A DNA stretch of 64,000 nucleotides, from NCBI RefSeq assembly GCF_029626145.1, contig NZ_JARUBJ010000002.1, forward strand, positions 5,615,501-5,679,500. The letters run 5' to 3'. This DNA is from Micromonospora sp. WMMD961 (GTDB lineage: Bacteria; Actinomycetota; Actinomycetes; Mycobacteriales; Micromonosporaceae). The position numbers were made by a program, and so were the translations under genes. The notes beneath the pieces were generated by a model. That model was not told the DNA's origin and searched no databases. It was given only the letters and a program-made list of their open reading frames with translations. Positions 15,447 to 24,900 of the stretch are shown piece by piece. The number at the start of each line of letters is the position of its first letter. Position 1 is the first letter of the stretch.

Positions 15447-16865
15447 CTACAGCTCGAACGTGGCCAGGTGGATCTGCCGTCGGGGCACGCCGGCGCGGCG
15501 CAGCGCGCGCACCGACTGTTCCACCAGCCCGGGCGGCCCGCACAGGTAGACGTCGCGCCGGGCCACGTCGGGCACCAGCTGACGCAGCCCGTCCGGGCTC
15601 ATCAGCTGACGGGGACCGGGGTCGTCGCGGGAGCCGATGACGTACCAGACGGAGGTGTCCCGTTCCTGGGCCAGCCAGTCCAGCTCACGGCTGAGCAGCA
15701 CGTCGGCCGGGGTACGGGCCCGGTAGATCAGGGCGGCACCCGGGGGCAGCTCCTCCAACATGGCGCGGATCGGCGTGATGCCGCTCCCGCCGGCGATCAG
15801 CAGGGCCCGCTCCCGGACCCGGTGCGCTGCGGTGAAGGTGCCCGACGGGCCCTGCGCCCAGACCCGGGTGCCCTGCTCCAGATCGCGCAGGTCCGCGGTG
15901 TGCGTGCCGACCACCTTGACGGTGAGCCGCAGCCAGCGACCGTTCGCGGCGGCGGAGACGGAGAACGGGTGCGACTGCCACCAGCATCCCCGGGTGAGGA
16001 AGCGCCAGCGGAAGTACTGGCCGCCGAGCATCGTCAGCCGACCGAGACGGTCGCCGGTGAGGTAGACGGAGATGGTGTCCGGGCTCTCCGCGACGACGTC
16101 GGCGACCCGCAGCTTGTACCGCAGGTTGAACGCCAGCGGCACGATCACCCGCCCCCAGAGCAGGGCGGCGACCACCAGCACGTACATCGCGATCCAGCCG
16201 GTGCGTACCGGGCCGGGCTTGTAGAGCTGCGCGCCGTGGGTGAACTGGTGCCCGAAACCGAGCAGCAGGATCAGGTAGCTGGACCGGTGCAGCAGGTGCC
16301 ACAGCTCGTAGGGCAACGCCCGGCGGATCGCCCGGACGCTGCTGAAGCCGACCAGCATCATGATGCCGGTGGCGACGAACGCCGAGACCATGTCCTCGTA
16401 GTCGCCGAGCAGCGTGCCGACCTCGGCGAGGATCGACTGGTTCCGCAGGTCCGCGTAGCCGACGAGGATCAGCGACATGTGCGCCAGCACGGCGACCAGC
16501 AGCGTCGCGCCGACGTCGCGGTGCCAGCGGGCCATCTGCTCGCCGCCGATCCACCGTTCCAGCACCGGCAGCCGGCTCATCATCAACACCTGCACCAGCA
16601 GCAGGTATCCGGCGACCAGGCCGGTGATCCGACCGGCCGCCGTGACGGTGGCGGCGGAGCTGCGCAACGAACCGGCGGGGGTGCCCAGCCACCACGGCAG
16701 CACGCTGGCGATCAGGCCGACCAGGAGCAGCGCGGCCAGCAGCCGCCGGCCGCCGGGTCCGCGCCGGTCCGGGATCTGCGGGGGTACGGGTACCGCCGAC
16801 CGGCCGCCGTGCCGGGACGAGGTCCCGGTACGACGGCCGGCGGCGTGGGTGTGCTGGTACGTCAC
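15447..16865 (-). CDS. ferric-reductase-like flavocytochrome (NAD(P)H oxidoreductase)
   Basis: 472 residues. After a polar N-terminus come about six membrane helices of the ferric reductase-like domain, with paired His residues for b-type haem (RWHRDVGATLLVAVLAHMS and LLHRSSYLILLLGFGHQF). Next come an FAD-binding beta-barrel (GGQYFRWRFL, then SHPFSVSAA) and an NAD(P)-binding domain (LIAGGSGITPIRAMLEEL, and VYLCGPPGLVEQSVRAL near the end). This layout moves electrons from cytoplasmic NAD(P)H across the membrane. The GTG start overlaps the DUF1501 stop (GTGA). The external acceptor is probably the FMN-binding protein encoded next. It may also serve iron or quinone reduction. Confidence 0.9.
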   Translation of the reverse strand: MTYQHTHAAGRRTGTSSRHGGRSAVPVPPQIPDRRGPGGRRLLAALLLVGLIASVLPWWLGTPAGSLRSSAATVTAAGRITGLVAGYLLLVQVLMMSRLPVLERWIGGEQMARWHRDVGATLLVAVLAHMSLILVGYADLRNQSILAEVGTLLGDYEDMVSAFVATGIMMLVGFSSVRAIRRALPYELWHLLHRSSYLILLLGFGHQFTHGAQLYKPGPVRTGWIAMYVLVVAALLWGRVIVPLAFNLRYKLRVADVVAESPDTISVYLTGDRLGRLTMLGGQYFRWRFLTRGCWWQSHPFSVSAAANGRWLRLTVKVVGTHTADLRDLEQGTRVWAQGPSGTFTAAHRVRERALLIAGGSGITPIRAMLEELPPGAALIYRARTPADVLLSRELDWLAQERDTSVWYVIGSRDDPGPRQLMSPDGLRQLVPDVARRDVYLCGPPGLVEQSVRALRRAGVPRRQIHLATFEL

Positions 16866-18244
16866 GCGTACAGCTTCATCGGGGCGTACTTCTGGCGGGG
16901 GAAGACCTTCTGGACCTCCGCGTTGGTGAGCCCGAACCGGCCCTGGGCCACCGCGCCGTACACGTTGAACATGTTGTTGTACTCCGGCACGTCACCGGAG
17001 TCCAGCTTGTCCAGACCGTTCCAGGTGCCGAGCAGGGAACCGGCCAACTTCTTGCCGGAGAGCACCGTGACCACCCCACCGTGCCCGTGGTCGGTGCCGC
17101 CGGTGTTCGAGCCGACCCGGCGACCGAACTCACTGGACACCATGATCGTCACGTCCGCGGCCTGCGGGCCGAGGTCGGTGAAGAACGCCGCCATGGCGCT
17201 GGCCAGCTCGTTCAACCGGCGGTGCAGTTGGCCGCCGGCACTGGTGCCCTGGTTCTCGTGGGTGTCGTAGCCACCCATGCCGACGGTGGCGACCCGGACG
17301 TTCGCGCCGCCCTTGATCAGCTGGGCGAGCTGCTTGAACGCGTTGCCGACGCCCTCGTACTTGACGCCCTCGGCAGGCTGGTACGGCTTGGCGGCCAACT
17401 GCTGGGCGGTGGCCAGCGCGCCCATGCCCTCCTGCACGGCCTCCTCGACCGGGTGGTTGATCCCGGTGAAGAGCCCCTTGATGGCCTTCTCGGTGGCCGC
17501 CCGGTACCGCTCGTCGCCGTTGAGCCGCAACGATCCCACGCTGTTCAGCGACAACGCGCCGTTGGTGCCGACCAGCGAGCGGGGCAGCGTGCTGCCGATG
17601 CCGACGCTGCGGAACGCGGTGCCCTTGCCCAGGTGGTCGACCAGACCGTCCAGCCAGCCCCGGCCGCCGGTCTCGTTGGGCAGGCCACCCAGGTTGCAGG
17701 CGTCCGCGGCCTGGAAGTGGCTGCGCGACAGCCGCTCGTCCGAGGTCCCCGGGATGAAGCCCAGCTGACCGGCCGTGAGCCACTTCTCCAGCGGCTTGAA
17801 CGCGCTGGTCAGCTTGAAACCGCGGTCCAGGGCCAGCGAGTCGTTGCCGAGCAGCAGGTCGGGGCGGGCCTTGGTGAGCACGGCGTCGTTGTTCGGCGCG
17901 ACCAGGCTCAGCCCGTCCAGGCCGCCGTAGAGGAAGACGTGGATCAGCGTGCCGGTCTTGGTCGCCGCGAACGACGCCGACGTGGTCACGAACTGGGCGG
18001 TGGCCAGCGCGGTGGCGGTGGCCGCGGCACCCGCGACGAAGGTGCGGCGGGTGACGCCACGACCGTCCTGCTGGGCCTCCTCCAGGTTCTCCAGAGTGCG
18101 GTAGCGGTCGCGCTCTGCGGCGCTCTCGGCGGCGACGATGTCCGCCTCCGCGCGCAGCAACGCCTCGGCCGGGTTGTCGGCCAGCCGCCGCACGTCGGGG
18201 CATTCGGGGTGCAGGGGGAAAGAGTTGTACACAGTCTTCTCCAT
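16862..18244 (-). CDS. DUF1501 protein, Tat-exported
   Basis: 460 residues. After a charged N-terminal region of about 60 residues comes a clear twin-arginine signal: VTRRTFVAGAAATATALATA. The mature part matches DUF1501 (sulfatase-like fold): LIHVFLYGGLDGLSLVAPNN, RSHFQAADACN, ATVGMGGYDTHENQG, VSSEFGRRVGSNTGGTDHGH with the family's EFGR-x-DHG motif, and GGVVTVLSGKKLAG. DUF1501 genes nearly always pair with DUF1800 genes, as here (8-bp gap), but no reaction has been assigned. The coding sequence overlaps the flavocytochrome start by four bases. Confidence 0.9.
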   Translation of the reverse strand: MEKTVYNSFPLHPECPDVRRLADNPAEALLRAEADIVAAESAAERDRYRTLENLEEAQQDGRGVTRRTFVAGAAATATALATAQFVTTSASFAATKTGTLIHVFLYGGLDGLSLVAPNNDAVLTKARPDLLLGNDSLALDRGFKLTSAFKPLEKWLTAGQLGFIPGTSDERLSRSHFQAADACNLGGLPNETGGRGWLDGLVDHLGKGTAFRSVGIGSTLPRSLVGTNGALSLNSVGSLRLNGDERYRAATEKAIKGLFTGINHPVEEAVQEGMGALATAQQLAAKPYQPAEGVKYEGVGNAFKQLAQLIKGGANVRVATVGMGGYDTHENQGTSAGGQLHRRLNELASAMAAFFTDLGPQAADVTIMVSSEFGRRVGSNTGGTDHGHGGVVTVLSGKKLAGSLLGTWNGLDKLDSGDVPEYNNMFNVYGAVAQGRFGLTNAEVQKVFPRQKYAPMKLYA

Positions 18245-18252
18245 CGGGTGCC

Positions 18253-20346
18253 TCACCGGAGGTGGTGCTGGGGGGAAGCGAGGATCGCCCGCGCGACGGC
18301 GGTGATGGCCCCGTTGAACGTGGCGTCGACCTTGGCGGTGGCCGCGACTCCGGCCACACCGAGGATCAGGTTCTTCTCCCGGGTGCTCAGCTTCTGACCC
18401 ACCAGGCGCGCCGAGAGCGCGTCCACGTACGCCCCGGCGGTCGCCGGCGGCTTGGCGACCAGCTTCTCCGGTGCCGTGTACGTGAAGGTGGTGCGGTAGC
18501 CGGCGACGATCTCGCCCGCCTCGTTCCACCCGTTGACCATGGTGCCGGCCGACGTCCAGGCGACGTAGACATCCGGGTAGCCGTCCGGGGTGGGCTGACC
18601 CATCGGGTAGTGGCCCAGCTCGCGCAGCTTGTCGTGGATCTGCCGCAGGCCCCGCGCGTACGGGGTGCGCTTGCTGTCGCCGTTGTTGTGCTTCGGCGAC
18701 GCTTCCGGCGAGACGCCCAGGGTGCGGTACGTGGCGACCAGGTACTCCATCGGGCGGCGCACCTTCTGGCCCACGCCGGCCCAGAACTCGGTGGAGCAGA
18801 ACATCGCCATCAGCACCGGCTTGATCAGGCCGTTGTTGGTGATGTAGATCTTGGCCAGGCGGTCCACCAGGGACTTCGGCGGGGTGTCCGAGACGAACCT
18901 GGTCGCCAGGCTCTGCGCCACGTACTTCGCGGTCGACGGGTGCAACGCGATGTAGGTGATGTACGCGTCGATCGCCGCGTCGGCCTTCTTCGGGTCCGAC
19001 GAGTTGTTCGCGTGGCTGAAGCCGAGGATCTTCACCTTGCCGACGTAGTGCTGCTCCGGCTTGAAGACGTACTTGCCGTCCTTGTCGATGCCACGGCCGG
19101 TCTGCAACATGGCGGCCTGCCGCACGTCCGGCTCCTTGTAGCCGCCGTCGACGCCGACCGAGTACAGCTCGAGGTTCTCCCGGGCGAGGTTCTCGTTGAT
19201 CGCGTCCTTGCGGGAGTCCTTCTGGTTCAGGTAGATCAGCAGCGCCGGGTGCTTGTTCGCGGCGATCAGCATCTCCGGGTAGCTGCCCAGCGCGTGCTTG
19301 CGCACGACGTCCTGGTCGAACGAGTTGCGGTAGACCTCGCCCCCGTCGAAATCGGCGGCGACGTGCAGGAAGTCGTTCCAGAAGTCGACCATCACCTCGA
19401 ACAACTGGCGCTTCGACCAGATCTGCCGGGCGATGGTGGCGTCGACCATCTCCCGCTCCGGCTGGGCGCCCTGCTCGTTGAGCTGGTCCCGCTGGGTCCG
19501 CAACTGCTGCACGCTGAGCTTCTGGGTGGGCAGCTCGGCGAGCTTCAACTCGGCCTTGCTCGGCGCGATCTTGTCCGGTTCCATCTGGGTACGGATCCAG
19601 GCGTCGATGCCCTGCTTCTTGATGTCGGCGACCACCTCGGGGGTGGGCCCGAAGGTGGCCCGCCGAGCCAGGTGCAGGATCGGGTCCTTGGCGAGCACCG
19701 TCTTCACGGTGACCTCGGTCGCCGCCGCGGCGGCGGCCGGGCCGGAGAGGGTCCGTCCGCCGGCCGGCGCGTTCTTCTTCAGCGCCTCGCCGGCCCGGGA
19801 GCCCATGTAGCTCTCGTTCTGCTCGGTGTAGGTACGCACCGTGCTCGGCTGCTGGCCACTGGGTCGCGCGGCGGTGCCGTCGGTCACCGTGCTGGCGGTG
19901 GCGTCACCGGCAGCCTCGCCACCGAAGATGCCGCGCAGCTGCGGGGTCATGGCGAGCGCGGCGCCACCGGCGACGACGGCGGCGGTACCGCCGAGGGCCA
20001 CCATCGCCTTACGTCGGCCGACCTTGCGACCCGAATCGTCGTCGTCGTCCAGAGTGGGTAGTCCGGTGCCGGACCCGGCCGGAACCGGGCGACCGAGCCC
20101 TTCCGGGCCGACCCACTGCGGCCCGCGTGGGGCGGGGGCGGGTTGTCCGGCGTACGCGTAACCCTCGCCGTACTGCTCACGCGGGTCGGCCTGTGCGGGG
20201 TAACCGCCCTGGTAGGGGTGCGGCGAGTCGTACCCGTAGGGCGCGGACGCGTTGGGGTCGCCGTAACCGTCCGAGTTGTGGTGCTGGCGTCCGTCCCAAC
20301 CGCGGTCGTCCCGCGGTCGACGTGGTGGCACATTCTGGTCGGCCAT
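18253..20346 (-). CDS. DUF1800 protein with Tat-like leader
   Basis: 697 residues. Residues 1-105 are a low-complexity Gly/Tyr/Pro/Asp-rich cytoplasmic tail (e.g. HNSDGYGDPNASAPYGYDSP). Then comes a basic RR motif and hydrophobic stretch (GRRKAMVALGGTAAVVAGGA), followed by the extracytoplasmic DUF1800 domain: HLARRATFGPTPEVV, a signature start, then MVDFWNDFLHV, LARENLELYSVG with the family's ENxAREL-like word, AAMLQTGRGI, and the late PMEYLVATYRTLG. Function is unknown. It is first in a five-gene operon with DUF1501, flavocytochrome, FMN-binding and ApbE genes. The N-terminal tail is longer than usual for the family. Confidence 0.9.
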   Translation of the reverse strand: MADQNVPPRRPRDDRGWDGRQHHNSDGYGDPNASAPYGYDSPHPYQGGYPAQADPREQYGEGYAYAGQPAPAPRGPQWVGPEGLGRPVPAGSGTGLPTLDDDDDSGRKVGRRKAMVALGGTAAVVAGGAALAMTPQLRGIFGGEAAGDATASTVTDGTAARPSGQQPSTVRTYTEQNESYMGSRAGEALKKNAPAGGRTLSGPAAAAAATEVTVKTVLAKDPILHLARRATFGPTPEVVADIKKQGIDAWIRTQMEPDKIAPSKAELKLAELPTQKLSVQQLRTQRDQLNEQGAQPEREMVDATIARQIWSKRQLFEVMVDFWNDFLHVAADFDGGEVYRNSFDQDVVRKHALGSYPEMLIAANKHPALLIYLNQKDSRKDAINENLARENLELYSVGVDGGYKEPDVRQAAMLQTGRGIDKDGKYVFKPEQHYVGKVKILGFSHANNSSDPKKADAAIDAYITYIALHPSTAKYVAQSLATRFVSDTPPKSLVDRLAKIYITNNGLIKPVLMAMFCSTEFWAGVGQKVRRPMEYLVATYRTLGVSPEASPKHNNGDSKRTPYARGLRQIHDKLRELGHYPMGQPTPDGYPDVYVAWTSAGTMVNGWNEAGEIVAGYRTTFTYTAPEKLVAKPPATAGAYVDALSARLVGQKLSTREKNLILGVAGVAATAKVDATFNGAITAVARAILASPQHHLR

Positions 20347-20811
20347 GTACCAATCCCGATTTCTGATGAGCGCCGGAAGCTGCGACCGGGCAGGTGCGGC
20401 AGGTGCGGCGACTGTTGCCTGAGGGGGTTGCTACGGCAAGGTAACCAAGCCCTCAGGGCCCTTCAAGGTGGGTCGAACACCCTCGTGAGGGCACTTAAGA
20501 CAGCCCTCAGTGCGACGTCCACGACCGCCGGCGGGCCGGGGACCGACGCAGACCTTCTCAGCAGGGCAGACGCGCGGCAGCCGGGTACGGATCGGACTCC
20601 GCCGCCGTACGCGCCGCTTTCCGCGCCGTTCACGACCACAGACAAACTTAAGGTTCAGGTAAGCCGGACATGAGGCGACCTCGCGACGGCCGCCGCTCCG
20701 GACGCCACCCCACCTCGCGAGGAGGAAAAGTAGCGGCAGCAGGCGAGCGTGAGCCGCCACCGCAGCGGGTATGCCGCCGAACCGCTGAACGCGTGAGGGG
20801 AAGGCAGCGCC
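20347..20811. other. 465-bp divergent intergenic region
   Basis: This separates the divergent DUF1800 operon and DUF3040 gene, so it must hold both promoters. It contains short inverted words near 20450-20505 (CCCTCAGGGCCCTT and CCCTCGTGAGGGCACTT), which could be a regulatory hairpin or operator. No credible gene is present. Confidence 0.4.
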
Positions 20812-21069
20812 ATGCTCAGCAAAGAGGATCAGCGCAGGTTCGACCAGATCACCCGTCAGCTCCGCGAGAGCGACCCGGCGTTCTTCAACCGGCTGGACCA
20901 CCGGGTCCGGGCCCGTAGGGGCCGTTACCTGATGTTGTTGACCATCGTGCTGTGGGCGTCGCTGCCGGCGATAGCCGTGTTCGCCGGTCGGTTGACCGGC
21001 GCGATCTGCGCGGTGGTGCTGGTGGTCAATGCCGCGATCATGTGGCGGTTCCGCCGCCGCTGGACGTGA
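20812..21069 (+). CDS. DUF3040 small membrane protein
   Basis: 85 residues: a polar N-terminal helix (LSKEDQRRFDQITRQLRESD) and two membrane segments (YLMLLTIVLWASLPAIAVF and GAICAVVLVVNAAIMW), ending in basic residues. This is the standard DUF3040 pattern, widespread in actinobacteria, with function unknown. ATG at 20812 has GAGGGGAAGG upstream. It is transcribed away from the DUF1800 operon and convergent with the SWIM gene. Confidence 0.85.
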   Translation: MLSKEDQRRFDQITRQLRESDPAFFNRLDHRVRARRGRYLMLLTIVLWASLPAIAVFAGRLTGAICAVVLVVNAAIMWRFRRRWT

Positions 21070-21073
21070 CGGC

Positions 21074-21994
21074 TCACCGGTCGTCCGGGCCGAACGCCCG
21101 GTACGCGCGACGTAGCCGTTCGAGCAGTCCGGGCCCTCCGATGGCGGGGGCCGGCGCGCCAAGCTGGCGTAGCAGCAGGTCGGGGCCGGTCACCAGTCGA
21201 GGTGGCCGATCCGGCAACGGCACCGGCGGCAGCCAGAACCGGTCTGCCGCCTCCGGTAGCGGTGTCGTCGGGAGCCCGACGAGCGCGCGGGACGCGCCGA
21301 CCGGGGCCACCGCCGACTGGTCACCGTCCGGTTCGGACGGTGCATCGACCGTCTCGGGTAGCGCGACCGCGCCGGTGGCCTCCACCCGCCGGGCGCGCAG
21401 CTCGTCCAGCAGCTCCGCGCGGGACCGACCACGCCAGTGCAGCAACTCGAACGGATCCGCGTCGAACGCCTCGGCCAGCAGATAGAACGTCGCCGCGAGG
21501 TGCTTGCACGGGACCGCGAAGTCGGGGCAGTTGCACCGCTGGGTCAGCTCGTCCACGCCGGCCGGAAACAGCGGCGCGCCGGCGGCGGCGAACAGCTCCT
21601 CCAACTCGTCGGGGAGGTCTCCGGCGAGCAGCCGGGCGCTGAAGAACGCCTGCCCGGCCAGCTCCTGCTCGATTCGGGACCAGAGCGCGTCCGGGAACGG
21701 CCGCAGCGCGATGGACACCTGGTACGGCTTCGGTCGGGAACCCTGCACCACCGCGCTGACCCGGCCGGGTGCGATGTCGAGCGACAGCACCTGGCCGGCT
21801 CGTGCGTACGAGCGGCCACGGGTCAACCGGGTGCCCAGCGCGAACGACTCCAGCACCTCCAGGAAGCGCCGGGACCACCAGGAGCGCCCGATGGCACCCC
21901 GGGCGCTGCGCGCCCGCAGACCCCCGTCGACCCGGCGGGGGCGCCCGTAGTCGGCGAACCGGTCGGTGCCCACACCGGCGCTGGGCTCGCTCAC
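21074..21994 (-). CDS. SWIM zinc-finger protein, helicase partner
   Basis: 306 residues. The SWIM finger is CNCPDFAVPCKHLAATFYLL (CxCx6CxH, about residues 167-186). N-terminal parts include IGRSWWSRRFLEVLESFALG and RGRSYARAGQVLSLDIAPG, typical of the actinobacterial SWIM proteins encoded beside SNF2-type helicases. SWIM fingers bind DNA or proteins. The GTG start overlaps the helicase stop by four bases (GTGA), so the two products are made together and probably form a complex. The C-terminal 100 residues are Pro-rich with no recognised domain. Role inferred: substrate recognition or regulation of the helicase in DNA repair or transcription. Confidence 0.87.
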   Translation of the reverse strand: MSEPSAGVGTDRFADYGRPRRVDGGLRARSARGAIGRSWWSRRFLEVLESFALGTRLTRGRSYARAGQVLSLDIAPGRVSAVVQGSRPKPYQVSIALRPFPDALWSRIEQELAGQAFFSARLLAGDLPDELEELFAAAGAPLFPAGVDELTQRCNCPDFAVPCKHLAATFYLLAEAFDADPFELLHWRGRSRAELLDELRARRVEATGAVALPETVDAPSEPDGDQSAVAPVGASRALVGLPTTPLPEAADRFWLPPVPLPDRPPRLVTGPDLLLRQLGAPAPAIGGPGLLERLRRAYRAFGPDDR

Positions 21995-24900
21995 TCCACC
22001 ACCGACCCGGCCTCCAGGGCGAACAACTCCCGCAACTGGCCGGTGGACAGCTCGGTGATCCACTGCTCGCCGGTGCCCACCACCCGCTGGGCGAGGGCGC
22101 GCTTGTCGTTGATCATCGCGGCGACCTTCTCCTCGACCGTGCCGGCGCAGACGAACTTGCGGACCTGCACCCGGCGGCGCTGCCCGATCCGGAACGCCCG
22201 GTCGGTGGCCTGGTCCTCCACCGCCGGGTTCCACCACCGGTCCACGTGCACCACGTGGTTGGCCGCGGTCAGGGTGAGGCCCGTGCCGCCGGCCTTCAGG
22301 GAGAGGACGAACAGCGGCGGACCGTCCGCCGACTGGAAGCGCTGCACCATGGCGTCCCGCTCGGCCTTCCCGAGCCCACCGTGCAGGAACAGCACCTCCC
22401 GGCCGAACCGCGCCGACAGGTGGCCGCGCAACATCGCACCGAACTCGGCGTACTGGGTGAACAGCAGCGCCCGCTCCCCCGCCGCCAGCACCTCCTCCAG
22501 GATCTCGGTCAGCCGGGCCAGCTTGCCGGAACGCCCCTCCAACGCCGAACCGTCGCGCAGCAACTGGGCGGGGTGGTTGCAGACCTGCTTGAGCCGGGTC
22601 ATGGTGGCCAGCACCAGGCCACGTCGTTCGATGCCGTCGCTGGTCTCGATCCGGGCGAGCATGTCATCCACCACCACGCGGTACAGGGCGGCCTGCTCGG
22701 CGGTGAGGTTGCAGAGCACCTCCATCTCCAGCTTCTCCGGCAGGTCCGCGATGATCGACGAGTCGGTCTTGAGCCGGCGCAGCACGAACGGGCCGGTGAT
22801 CCGCCGTAGCCGCTCGGCGGCCTCGGCGTCGCCGTTGCGCTCGATCGGCTCGGCGAACCGCTTGCGGAACGTCGCCGCCGGCCCGAGCAGGCCCGGGTTG
22901 GCGAACTGCATGATCGACCAGAGGTCGGCGAGCCGGTTCTCCACCGGCGTACCGGTCACCGCCACCCGCTGCCGGGCCGGCAACGCGCGGACCGCCTCGG
23001 CCTGCCGGGTGGACGCGTTCTTGATCGCCTGCGCCTCGTCCACCACCACCCGGTGCCAGTCGATGCCGGCCAGGTCGGCGGCGTCGCGGGCGGCCACCGA
23101 GTAGGTGGTGAGGACCAGGTCCGCGCCGTGCGCGGCCGCGGCGAACTCCGCTCCCCGCGCCCGCTCCGCCCCATGGTGTACGTGCACCCGCAACGTCGGC
23201 GTGAACCGCGCCGCCTCCCGCTGCCAGTTGCCGACCAACGACATCGGACAGACCAGCAGGGTCGGGCCGGACTCCGGTGGGTCCCCGGCGAGCAGCGCGA
23301 GCAGCTGCACGGTCTTACCCAGCCCCATGTCGTCGGCGAGCACGCCACCCAGCCCGAGCGAGCGCAGGAAGGCCAGCCAGGCCAACCCCCGCTGCTGGTA
23401 CGGCCGCAGCGTCCCCTGGAAGCTCGGCGGCGGCTCCAGCGGCGTGAGCCGGCGTTCGACGGCACCGGCGAGCAGGTCGCCCAGCGCCCCGTCGGCGGTC
23501 ACCTCCAACACCGGCAGCGCACCGGTGGCCTCGCCGTCGGCCAGCCCGAGGCGGAGCAGGTCGGCGACGCTCAACTCACCGGAGGAGCGGAGCAGGCGCA
23601 GACCGGCGGCGAGCCGTCCCGGATCCAGCTCCACCCACCGGCCACGCAGCCGCACCAGCGGGGTCTTCATCTCGGCCAGCGCCGCCAACTCCTCGGCCGA
23701 CAGCGGCTGGTCGCCGAGTGCGATCTCCCAGCGGTAGTCCACCAGGGCGTCCAGACCGACACCCGCCTCAGCGCCACTCACCGTGCCCGGCGCGGTGCGG
23801 CTACGGGCGCGCAGGCGGGCACCGAGCCGGGCCGACGGGCGCTGCCACCAGGACGGCAGCAGCACCCCGAACCCGGCCGCGTGCAGCACCGGGGCGCCCT
23901 CGCTGAGGAACCGGTGTGCCCCCTCGACGTCGAGTTCCATCACCTCCGGCGCGGCGGTACGCAACGCGGCGTCCAGGTCCGGCCAGAGGCGGCTGGCCCG
24001 CCCCAGCTCGGCGAGCAGTGTCTCCTGTGGGCTGGTCGTACGCCCGGTCAGGCCACCGAGCGTGTGCGGTGCCCGCCAGACCTGCCCGGCGTCGACGTGC
24101 AGGCCGGGCTCGTCGGCGGCCTGCAGACCGAACTCCAACCGCCAACGCCCGGCACCGATCGACTCGGCCGGCACCGGCGTGCTGTCGCCCGGCTGCGGCG
24201 CGGTGGCGGGCTGCGGCCGGGTGGCCAGGATCGGTTCGGTGACCTCGTCGGGGGCCGGCTCCACCAGGCGAAAACTGGCCCGGACCGGGCCACCGGCGGC
24301 GTCGCGCTGCCAGGCGTCCAGCTCGGCGTGCAGGGTGGCCAATCCAGCCGGGTCGAGGGTGAAGTCCCGCTGCGGGCCGGCGAGCGCGGCCAACCAGGCT
24401 GGTGCCGGCCCACCCGGTCGCAGCCCTCGCGCCAGCGTGGTGGTCGCCAACGCCGCCCGCGCGGCGGCGTCGGTCAAGGCGTCGAGCGCATCCGCGACCA
24501 GCGCGGCGGCCGTCAGCTCGGCGGTCACGCCGGCCGAGGAAGCGGCGGCAGGCGTGGGCAGCACAGCGGCGGCCGTCAGCTCGGCGGTCACGCCGGCCGA
24601 GGAAGCGGCGGCAGGCGGCAGAGAGGCGGCGCGCGTGGGCACCACAGCGGCGGCGGGCACGACGGTGGCTCGGGCGGCGGGTGGCAGGGCCAGCGCCAGC
24701 GACCGCGCCCAGGCGGCGTCCGTGCCGGTCAGCAGCGGACGCCAGATGGCCTGCGCGGACACCTGCCCCCCAGCGTCGATCGTCTGGTCGCTCGCCGTGG
24801 TACGGACGCCGGGGAGCACGCGGCCACGGGTCACCAGGTCGGCGGCGAAGTCGGCCAACTCGGCGAAGTGCCGCACTGTGGCTCCGGGCACCGCCGGGAG

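Noticed and set aside
14874..17270. 798-codon plus-strand frame opposite the flavocytochrome operon
   Set aside because: Mirror of real genes; the minus-strand genes have motifs and tight operon spacing.
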